A stretch of 8,238 bases of DNA from Methanosphaera sp. (GTDB lineage Archaea; Methanobacteriota; Methanobacteria; Methanobacteriales; Methanobacteriaceae), in contig DUHK01000063.1 in the NCBI GenBank assembly GCA_013330915.1, positions 1 to 8,238 on the forward strand, read 5' to 3'. Below, piece after piece: positions 1-6,607 of the stretch (positions are counted from its first letter, which is position 1; each line of letters begins with the position of its first letter). The notes beneath the pieces are model-generated. The model was not told where the DNA came from. It made no database searches and saw only the letters and a list, made by a program, of their open reading frames with translations. Position numbers and translations under genes: made by a program.

Positions 1-178
1 CCATTAAACTGGATATTTTACTAATTTTTTTCTCTTTTATTTTTAATAACGTATTATTTATCCAAATAAAAATTCTTTAACTTGTTTTTATAGTTGTTAA
101 ATATAATTTTTAAAGTATTTTTTTATTAGAGTAATCAAAATTACTTTATTTAAAATAAAATAAGCAATAAGTTTATTA
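1..178. other. AT-rich intergenic region, no gene seen
   Basis: This stretch is almost entirely A and T and holds no convincing coding region on either strand. The T-rich run at 25-45 looks like an archaeal terminator for a gene lying to the left on the + strand. Reading from base 1 in frame 1 gives seven codons and a TAA at 22-24 just before that run, so the extreme tail of an upstream gene could be present, but this is too short to support. I see no cobalamin-riboswitch-like structure here. Confidence 0.6.
25..45 (+). terminator. possible T-tract terminator of an upstream gene
   Basis: A nearly uninterrupted run of T with two C and one A, lying just after a TAA at 22-24. Archaeal transcription commonly ends at such T-tracts without a hairpin. 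The gene it would serve is outside the window, so the assignment is tentative. Confidence 0.35.
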
Positions 179-186
179 TTTATAAG
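179..186 (+). promoter_or_regulatory. candidate TATA box for the CobN-like gene
   Basis: TTTATAAG matches the archaeal TATA consensus (TTTAWA). Transcription would then start about 25 bases downstream, near 205-212, leaving a leader of about 55-60 bases before the ATG at 266. The surroundings are so AT-rich that other TATA-like words exist, and no clear BRE stands out. Confidence 0.4.
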
Positions 187-204
187 AAACTAATATACAT
201 CTTA

Positions 205-229
205 GTGTATTTATTAATTATCAATACAC
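205..229 (+). repeat. 7-bp inverted repeat near the predicted transcript start
   Basis: GTGTATT (205-211) is the perfect reverse complement of AATACAC (223-229), separated by 11 bases. The same left arm can instead pair partly with ATACA at 195-199, since TGTAT at 206-210 is complementary to it. It could be an operator, a 5' leader hairpin, or chance in AT-rich DNA. Confidence 0.3.
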
Positions 230-253
230 ATGAAAAAAAATAATATGCAATAT

Positions 254-259
254 GGAGAG
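254..259 (+). promoter_or_regulatory. ribosome binding site that decides the start at 266
   Basis: GGAGAG lies just upstream of the ATG at 266, with 8 bases between GGAG and the ATG, and pairs with the CCUCC of the archaeal 16S 3' end. The in-frame ATG at 230 has only AT-rich sequence before it and no such site. Confidence 0.75.
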
Positions 260-265
260 TATATA

Positions 266-3200
266 ATGAAAAAACGAATAATTTCATTATGTATAATACT
301 CTTTATTTTGATAATGTGTGCAACTGTTAATGCTAACGAAGTCCAAACAACTAATCTCACGGCAACAAACAGTACAACTGAAATTAATGAAAATACAGAA
401 ATAACCAACGTAGCAGATATTGATTTGAAATCCCCATCGATAACAGATACAACAATCCAAGAAAACATACAACAAAGTGAAATAGCCTCGGATTCAACGT
501 CAATAGATAAACAGGATGTACAAACTTCGAATAACGGTAAAATTGTTAAACAAAACAATTCTTCAAATAAGTTGAATGTTAAGACAGATGCGATAAAGAA
601 TTCAACAGGTCTAAACATCACAGGTATAGTTACCACGGCATATGACAAGGTAAACAACAAATATGCAGGTGATGAAACAGAAGGATTTATTGCAGAAGGA
701 GCTAAAGTTAACTTATATGATAACAAAACAGGAGAACTCTTAAAAACAACCTTATCTGATGAAAAAGGACAATATAAATTCCTTAATTTAACATCCGGTA
801 ATTATACTCTTGAATTCAGTTACAAAACTTTCCTGAATGATACACAAAAAATCAATCTGTACGAATCAATAGAGTTTGATTACATATTCGTACCTGATCT
901 TGTAATAATTTCATTCTCAGGAGACAGTAACGGAAACGGTCAAAGTGACAAAATAAAAGTTTTAACAGAAATAAGTGACAGATTTTTATTCTTAGAAAGT
1001 TACGAACTAAACAAGTCATACGACAATTCAGGACAATGGATGATAGATTATGCAAACTTCATACTGGTTGACATGTTTTCACTGGGAAACGGTTTTGGGG
1101 TAGATACTGATCTTATCGCAACATCGCCAGCATCCAAAAAGAATAAGATAGCATATACTTTCGGACTTTTTGATGATTCAATTATCAGAGGAACCTTGGC
1201 CCACTGGGGATTCTTGGGTGGAAACCCACACTCAATTGAAAACACATACATAGGTTCATACTGGCAGGTATTATCAGAATCCAACTCAACCACCATCAGA
1301 AAAAACATGATCAACATGTATGCTTATATCAAGTATCTCCTGGGAGAAACTGATGTAAACCCAACAATGAATGGAAACGGACCGCTGTTACTTTCATGTT
1401 CATGGGGATTATACTACCCTGGATTTGAAAACAACGTTAAAACACCGGATCCAGAACTTATAAATCGTTGGATTATATCAAATCCCGGATATAACTCGGA
1501 TAGGGCTGGAAGTTTAAACTGGATGACAGAAGATTATTCCAAATGGAACCTGGAAAACAATGACCCGGTAAAAATATTAAGAACATTTGAAGACTGGTAC
1601 ACAGCCAATGTTGACATTAACGGATCATTTATCGTAATATCCACTTACTATGAAGGTGGACCTGTAGTAGACGCTTTAATTAAGGAATATGAAAAACAGG
1701 GCAGAGCTGTATTCAGCATATATAAAACTACTTCAGAAGACCCTGATATGACGGCCTTATTGGAGCTTGCAGGAAACAAAACGATTTTAACCAGAGGAGT
1801 TTCTGCTGTCAGTTATATGTACTGGTGGACAACAGGTTACGCCCAGAGAGGTGGAAACTACACCATCAACGCATATAAAAACCTTAACGTATCCTTAATT
1901 GATGCATTAAAGGATATAAGTAAATTCGGTTTCGAAAGCATTTATGGTCCACAAAACGAATGGACAGCTGCCGTAACAATGCCACAATTTGAAGGAGTAT
2001 TTGGAGCATTACCCGTATCATATATAGATGATAACAAGGAAACTGTTGTAATACCTGAAGGAATTCAGAAACACGTGCAACTAACAAATGGATGGGCAAA
2101 ACTCAGGGAATTAAACAATTCCGACAAAAAAGTTTCCATACTCGTTTATGGTTACCCACCAGGAAAAGCAAACATTGGTGCATCATTCTTAGATGTGTTC
2201 CAAAGTATTCATGATATGTTAGAACGCATGGTTGATGAAGGCTACGATTTAGGTATGAACAAGAGTGAAATTCCGACCACTGAAGAGTTAAACAACATAA
2301 TAACAGACTTCAGTAACAAAGGATTATGGGCAGAAGGATTAATTGACACATACGTGATAACTCACTATGACGAGTTAGTAAAACACGGTCAACTGGTTTC
2401 ACAAACCCAATACAAACAATGGTATGATGAACTCCCTGCCGTACTTCGGGAACACGTAACAAAATCTTGGGGTGAAGGATTAGGAAACGGTTCAATGATT
2501 TACCGCGAAAAAGCAGAAATCAACAAATCAGCCTTTGAAGACTGGTTAAATAAAAATCCTGGAAGTAAGGATCAATTTGAATTCTACTGGAACACAACCG
2601 AAAGGCCAATAATCATCTCGGAAGATTCCGAGAAAATGCTGGTAAACAAAACCCAGTTCTATAAGTGGGTATTTGACTTGCCAACAGACCTCCAGAAAGT
2701 CTTCAACGATTCAATGGGTTCACAGATATTGAATGAAACCAACTACAGACAAGAAGGATACTTCTTGATTCCTGGAAAATTCTTCGGAAACATATTCTTG
2801 AGTGTGCAGCCAATGAGAGGTTGGGAATCACAGATGGATTTCCACACATCCGATTTGTCACCACCTCAACAATATATAGCATACTACAAGTATCTTAGCC
2901 AAATCCTGAAAACCGATGCCATAGTACACATGGGAACACACGGAACTCTTGAATGGTTACCTGGAAGAACAATGGGTCTACAAGCAACAGACTGGCCTTT
3001 CCAATTAACGGAAACACCAATCATATACCCATATATTGTATCTAACCCAGGGGAAGGTATGACCGCAAAAGAAAGAAGTTTTGCACAGGTTCTTACCCAC
3101 ATGACACCGGTTACAGCAGCATCTTCATTATACGGAGATTATGTCGAACTTAATGATGCAATATCCAGATATGACACCAGTAAGAAAAACGGTGTTGAAG

Positions 3201-6200
3201 ACAACGTTCTTTACTACAGGGATTTAATCCTTAACCTTACAGAAAGTTTAGGTTATGACACACCTGATTACAAGGCCGTTCAAAAATATCTGGATGACTA
3301 TGAAATAACTCTGGTCAATGAAGATACTGAGGCAATGGAAGAAGCCAAAAGAAAATTAATCATAAAAGCCACAATTCTAGGATTTATTCTCCCTGATGAT
3401 GACAGATTTGAAGGTGAACTCCAAAAACTTAAAGATTACCTTAGCAGTGAAAAAGCATTCGAAGAATGGATGGCCCAAATCCACAACGATTTGGAAATGA
3501 TGTCCACAGATAAGATAAATTATGGTATGCACACCCTTGGAAAAATCTGGAATGACACGGAGTTAATCACGGGAGTAACTGCCATTGTAGCATCAAGAAC
3601 AACCGTACTTGACAATATAATGAAATTATATTACCCAGATATCAAGGAAAGTTATTATGATAAAATAAAGGACAGATCCTTTAATGACAAAAAGGAAATC
3701 ATTAACGGAATCCTCAAAAACATGATAACCAACTTTGTTGACGGTAAAAGTGCACAGGAAGTTGCTGCAATGTATGGTATATACGATAACACAACAGAAT
3801 TCTATCAGGATTTCGTTGATATCGAAGATACCATAAACAAAATCTTGGCAAACAAGGAATGGGAATACATATTCACAGCATTAAGTGGTGGATATGTGGA
3901 ACCGGGTTTATCAGCAGACCCATTATACTCTGATGTGTTACCAACTGGTAGATCAATGTATGCCAGTGACACAACTAAAATTCCAAGTAAAAGTGCATGG
4001 CAGTCAGCAATAAATTCAATTGATCAGGTATTAATAAAATACATGGTTGATTTAGGTGAAGAATCATTCCCTGATTTAGTTGGGGAAGTCATATGGGGTA
4101 CTGAAGTATTACGTACCGAAGGTATCAGTTTAGCTCAGTTTATGTACCTGCTTGGTGTAAAACCGGTATGGGATAAAACAGGAACTGTAGTCGGTGCAGA
4201 AGTAATACCATTAGAAGACCTAACACTAACAATCAATGGTACCGTGTATAACAGACCTAGAATTGACGTGTTCGCAACTATTGTAAGTAACAACCCGGGA
4301 TGGATTGGTCTTTTAACCCAATCTGTTGAAATGGTAAACGCCCTGAATGAATCATTCAATGACAATTTCGTTAAAAAACATTACAACGAATCCGGATCAT
4401 TGGAAAGATTATTCGGTTTACCTGGTGCAGTACTGGAAGGTACTGGGGTAGCTGATATGTTAAACAATGCTGGTACAAACCTTGGAAACTCATCAGCACT
4501 GGCTGAAGAACTTGCAAGTGTATATGAATACAGAATAGGTCACTCATGGAATCTGGATGATGATGGAAATATTTTGGTCCAAAACGACACAAAAGCATTC
4601 TCCTATTTACTGGAACACTTAACTCTGGTAATACAAAACCTGGACAGTTCATGGAGATACCTTGATTCAGACGATTACGTTGACTGGTTTGGTGGACTCT
4701 TAAATGCAGCAAACGTTCACGGAAGAGTGGTAAATACAATTTTATTAGATATTCGTGACAAAAACAACATAGTCACTAGTACTTTGGGTGAAGAAGTTAA
4801 GAAAGAAACAAGAACAACAATATTGAACCCTCAATGGCTTGGAGCAATGACCACTGACGTTGGTGGATGGAACCAAATGTCACAGAACTTTGAAAACCTG
4901 ATGAAAACATTATACACAACTCAAGGTTATTCAGAAAGCCAGTCTGGTAGGGCAGTTCAAGTTGTAGAAAAAGGAAACAATGCAGGTATTGTTGGTGATG
5001 GATTACTCAAGGAAGTAGCAAAACTGGTAACCTACAGTGAATACTTCACCATGGATGCACAGTATAAATCATATGCTTTCCAATCCATGTCTGGATTTTT
5101 ATTAACATTAGATATGAACGGAAACTGGAAAACAAATGATAACACTCTTAGAAAAGACATGTTACAGAAATATGTCGATAACGCAAACCGTTACGGTGTA
5201 GCATGTTGTCACCACACATGTGGTAACATTAATTTCCATGAATGGATTATCAGAACAGGTGCTGCTCTGGGTGTAAAAGGTTTGTCTGAGTATTCAAAAG
5301 TATATGCTTCAGCAACCAAAAATCCAAGTGCTGTATACTCAGAATCATCATCAAGTGATAACACTGGAAGTACTGATGGATCAAGTACTGTGGACATATC
5401 CGAAGGTATTGGAGAATACATTAACAACGGAGCAACTGGTGAAGGTGATGCAATGGCAATGGCCGCAGCAGGAGCTACAGGTTATGCAGATTCAACAAGT
5501 GCTGTTGGAGCTGCAATGGTAATGACCAAAGTAAACAATGGTGGAAACGGTTCCGGTGCAAATTCAGATGCACAATCAGGAAACGAAACCAGTGGTGGAT
5601 CAGAAGGATCAGGTACAGGTTCACAAAACTCAACCGGAAACCAAACAAACGGTACGGGTAACGGTACAGGTTCTGATGATAATGCTGGTAATGAATCTGC
5701 AGTATCAGGTAATGGTACAAGTTCAAATTCAACAACCAACATGACCACTAACACAACCGATGTTCCAACCAACACAACACCTAATGGAACAGCAACAAAC
5801 GTAACAAACACAACTGTTCCTGAAGCTCCTGATAACAGTACGGATGTTCCTGAAGACAACAGTACAAACACAACGGTTCCGGATAATTCAACGGATGTTC
5901 CTGAAACACCAACTAACTCAACGGATGTTCCTGAAAACACCACCAACTCAACGGTGGAAGTTCCTGAAAATACAACTGATGTTCCTGTAGAGAACAATAC
6001 CAACACAACCGAGCCTGAGGTTCCACAAAACAACACGGAGGTTCCTGAAGTTCCGGAGAACAATACCAACACAACGGTACCGGAAACTCAGAAAAACGAT
6101 ACTGAAGTTCCAACCGAACAAAACAACACACAAGTTCCAGAAACTCCAGATAAACCGGTCCAAAATGTTACCGAGGAAACAAAAGAGTCCGGAGCTGGTG

Positions 6201-6511
6201 AAACACCTAGTGAAGGTGAAGTTGCCGAAAGTGAATCTTCAGATTCATCTACAAGTGAAAGCTCGGAGAGCAGTTCATCGGATGCAAGTTCATCCTCTGC
6301 AGGTGCCACAATCACGGTGGGAAGTTCATCTTCCGGTGGAGAATCAGGTACTGCTGCAGGTGCAGTATCGATGTATGAGGTTGTAAAGAAAAACATTGGT
6401 AAACCACCATCTCCACAGGCCGAGATATCCGCAGGATATCTTGTATTTATTGTTGGACTTCTTGGAATATTCTTCTACGGATTCACAAGACCTAACAGAA
6501 GATCTAAATAA
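266..6511 (+). CDS. cobN: secreted, membrane-anchored CobN/Mg-chelatase-H-like surface protein
   Basis: The product is 2081 residues, far longer than cytoplasmic CobN (about 1200-1400 residues). The start at 266 is preferred over an in-frame ATG at 230 because it has a ribosome binding site and opens directly with a signal peptide (KKR, hydrophobic core, VNA before the cut near residue 23). The order is: Asn/Thr-rich linker (about 24-115); a CNA-B or carboxypeptidase-regulatory-like beta domain (about 117-209); a CobN/ChlH-like domain (about 212-1680); a low-complexity stalk (about 1690-2040); a transmembrane helix (about 2055-2073); and a basic tail ending RPNRRSK. CobN signatures seen are YPPGKANIG (630-638), QPMRG (848-852), HMGTHGTLEWLPGR (888-901), LPTGRSMY (1225-1232), RPRIDV (1330-1335) and RLFGLPGA (1381-1388). 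A CCHHTCGN motif sits at 1647-1654. Cytoplasmic CobN inserts cobalt into a corrinoid with AAA+ partners and ATP. Here the domain should face outside the membrane, so binding or scavenging of a tetrapyrrole, corrinoid or metal is more likely than ATP-driven chelation; this is inference. The symbol marks the family only, since this is probably a paralogue rather than the biosynthetic enzyme. Confidence 0.9.
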   Translation: MKKRIISLCIILFILIMCATVNANEVQTTNLTATNSTTEINENTEITNVADIDLKSPSITDTTIQENIQQSEIASDSTSIDKQDVQTSNNGKIVKQNNSSNKLNVKTDAIKNSTGLNITGIVTTAYDKVNNKYAGDETEGFIAEGAKVNLYDNKTGELLKTTLSDEKGQYKFLNLTSGNYTLEFSYKTFLNDTQKINLYESIEFDYIFVPDLVIISFSGDSNGNGQSDKIKVLTEISDRFLFLESYELNKSYDNSGQWMIDYANFILVDMFSLGNGFGVDTDLIATSPASKKNKIAYTFGLFDDSIIRGTLAHWGFLGGNPHSIENTYIGSYWQVLSESNSTTIRKNMINMYAYIKYLLGETDVNPTMNGNGPLLLSCSWGLYYPGFENNVKTPDPELINRWIISNPGYNSDRAGSLNWMTEDYSKWNLENNDPVKILRTFEDWYTANVDINGSFIVISTYYEGGPVVDALIKEYEKQGRAVFSIYKTTSEDPDMTALLELAGNKTILTRGVSAVSYMYWWTTGYAQRGGNYTINAYKNLNVSLIDALKDISKFGFESIYGPQNEWTAAVTMPQFEGVFGALPVSYIDDNKETVVIPEGIQKHVQLTNGWAKLRELNNSDKKVSILVYGYPPGKANIGASFLDVFQSIHDMLERMVDEGYDLGMNKSEIPTTEELNNIITDFSNKGLWAEGLIDTYVITHYDELVKHGQLVSQTQYKQWYDELPAVLREHVTKSWGEGLGNGSMIYREKAEINKSAFEDWLNKNPGSKDQFEFYWNTTERPIIISEDSEKMLVNKTQFYKWVFDLPTDLQKVFNDSMGSQILNETNYRQEGYFLIPGKFFGNIFLSVQPMRGWESQMDFHTSDLSPPQQYIAYYKYLSQILKTDAIVHMGTHGTLEWLPGRTMGLQATDWPFQLTETPIIYPYIVSNPGEGMTAKERSFAQVLTHMTPVTAASSLYGDYVELNDAISRYDTSKKNGVEDNVLYYRDLILNLTESLGYDTPDYKAVQKYLDDYEITLVNEDTEAMEEAKRKLIIKATILGFILPDDDRFEGELQKLKDYLSSEKAFEEWMAQIHNDLEMMSTDKINYGMHTLGKIWNDTELITGVTAIVASRTTVLDNIMKLYYPDIKESYYDKIKDRSFNDKKEIINGILKNMITNFVDGKSAQEVAAMYGIYDNTTEFYQDFVDIEDTINKILANKEWEYIFTALSGGYVEPGLSADPLYSDVLPTGRSMYASDTTKIPSKSAWQSAINSIDQVLIKYMVDLGEESFPDLVGEVIWGTEVLRTEGISLAQFMYLLGVKPVWDKTGTVVGAEVIPLEDLTLTINGTVYNRPRIDVFATIVSNNPGWIGLLTQSVEMVNALNESFNDNFVKKHYNESGSLERLFGLPGAVLEGTGVADMLNNAGTNLGNSSALAEELASVYEYRIGHSWNLDDDGNILVQNDTKAFSYLLEHLTLVIQNLDSSWRYLDSDDYVDWFGGLLNAANVHGRVVNTILLDIRDKNNIVTSTLGEEVKKETRTTILNPQWLGAMTTDVGGWNQMSQNFENLMKTLYTTQGYSESQSGRAVQVVEKGNNAGIVGDGLLKEVAKLVTYSEYFTMDAQYKSYAFQSMSGFLLTLDMNGNWKTNDNTLRKDMLQKYVDNANRYGVACCHHTCGNINFHEWIIRTGAALGVKGLSEYSKVYASATKNPSAVYSESSSSDNTGSTDGSSTVDISEGIGEYINNGATGEGDAMAMAAAGATGYADSTSAVGAAMVMTKVNNGGNGSGANSDAQSGNETSGGSEGSGTGSQNSTGNQTNGTGNGTGSDDNAGNESAVSGNGTSSNSTTNMTTNTTDVPTNTTPNGTATNVTNTTVPEAPDNSTDVPEDNSTNTTVPDNSTDVPETPTNSTDVPENTTNSTVEVPENTTDVPVENNTNTTEPEVPQNNTEVPEVPENNTNTTVPETQKNDTEVPTEQNNTQVPETPDKPVQNVTEETKESGAGETPSEGEVAESESSDSSTSESSESSSSDASSSSAGATITVGSSSSGGESGTAAGAVSMYEVVKKNIGKPPSPQAEISAGYLVFIVGLLGIFFYGFTRPNRRSK
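2396..2764 (+). repeat. three tandem 41-residue repeats inside the CobN-like protein
   Basis: Residues 711-751, 752-792 and 793-833 form three diverged repeats. Each begins with V/I-x-K/Q-S/T followed by an aromatic residue and a Trp. The Trp residues fall at 719, 760 and 801, and the Pro of LP/NP/LP falls at 724, 765 and 806, so the spacing is exactly 41 both times. A W or M and then a Gly/Thr-rich turn follow 15-16 residues after the Trp. The DNA is well diverged, so the duplication is old. The unit resembles the short LP..R..V...WG segment that precedes the QPPRG core in ordinary CobN. Confidence 0.7.
5405..5533 (+). other. Ala/Gly/Met-rich segment between the chelatase-like domain and the stalk
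   Basis: Residues 1714-1756 are dominated by Ala, Gly and Met (AMAMAAAGATGYA and AVGAAMVMTKV) and lie between a Ser-rich linker and the glycosylatable stalk. The segment is weakly hydrophobic and built of small residues, unlike the polar sequence on either side. It has a few polar residues in the middle and is not a convincing membrane helix. Its role is unknown. Confidence 0.5.
5582..6370 (+). repeat. low-complexity stalk: NxS/T-, VPE- and Ser-rich repeats
   Basis: Residues 1773-1969 hold about 30 potential N-glycosylation sequons (N-x-S/T). From about 5755 to 6150 they are organised as imperfect repeats of the type N-S/T-T-D-V-P-E and N-N-T-x-x-E-V-P, with a recurring DNA core near AACGGATGTTCCTGA. 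From about 6215 to 6370 the composition changes to Ser/Glu and then Ser/Gly-rich. The likely role is an extended, glycosylated spacer that carries the folded domain through the cell wall. Such DNA repeats are prone to length change. Confidence 0.8.
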
Positions 6512-6542
6512 ATGAGTATTGTACATTAAATATCCCCCTTAA

Positions 6543-6562
6543 TTTTTTTTTATTTTTATTTT
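6543..6562 (+). terminator. T-tract terminator after the CobN-like gene
   Basis: A run of T broken by two A residues begins about 30 bases after the TAA at 6509-6511. This fits an archaeal intrinsic terminator and suggests the downstream gene can be transcribed separately, although read-through is possible over a gap of only 96 bases. Confidence 0.6.
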
Positions 6563-6567
6563 ATATT
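6560..6567 (+). promoter_or_regulatory. candidate TATA box for the adhesin-like gene
   Basis: TTTATATT overlaps the end of the T-tract. A start about 25 bases downstream, near 6588-6595, would leave a leader of only about 15-20 bases before the TTG at 6608. It is weak evidence because the tract is itself nearly all A and T. Confidence 0.35.
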
Positions 6568-6595
6568 ACAAAAAACAATCAACACATTCATTAAA

Positions 6596-6601
6596 AGGTG
6601 A
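6596..6601 (+). promoter_or_regulatory. ribosome binding site supporting a TTG start
   Basis: AGGTGA matches part of the archaeal AGGAGGTGA consensus and ends 6 bases before the TTG at 6608. It is the main reason for choosing this non-ATG start, together with the signal peptide that begins there. Confidence 0.75.
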
Positions 6602-6607
6602 AAGAAA

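Noticed and set aside
1..229. Possible cobalamin riboswitch ahead of the CobN-like gene
   Set aside because: The region is nearly all A and T, without the GC-rich helices and conserved B12-box that such a riboswitch needs.
230..265. Twelve-residue upstream extension of the CobN-like protein
   Set aside because: The ATG at 230 lacks a ribosome binding site and would put a polar stretch ahead of the signal peptide. The ATG at 266 fits both signals.
302..325. Possible lipoprotein box around C18 of the CobN-like signal peptide
   Set aside because: The sequence before the Cys is LIM, and Met at the -1 place does not fit the usual Gly/Ala/Ser. A standard cut after VNA fits better, and the protein has a C-terminal anchor already.
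214..726. 170-codon open frame on the minus strand with hydrophobic stretches
   Set aside because: It lies opposite the signal peptide, Asn/Thr linker and CNA-B-like domain of the + strand gene, has no ribosome binding site that I can see, and its hydrophobicity follows from the complementary Asn/Thr/Glu codons.
4371..4739. 122-codon open frame on the minus strand
   Set aside because: It is fully inside the conserved CobN-like domain on the + strand and shows no recognisable domain or start signal.
5482..6072. 196-codon open frame on the minus strand rich in Val, Ser and Gly
   Set aside because: It is the antisense image of the repetitive stalk. The regular repeats of the + strand keep stops out of the opposite frame.
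6512..6529. Mini open frame ATG..TAA after the CobN-like gene
   Set aside because: It has only five codons and no ribosome binding site.
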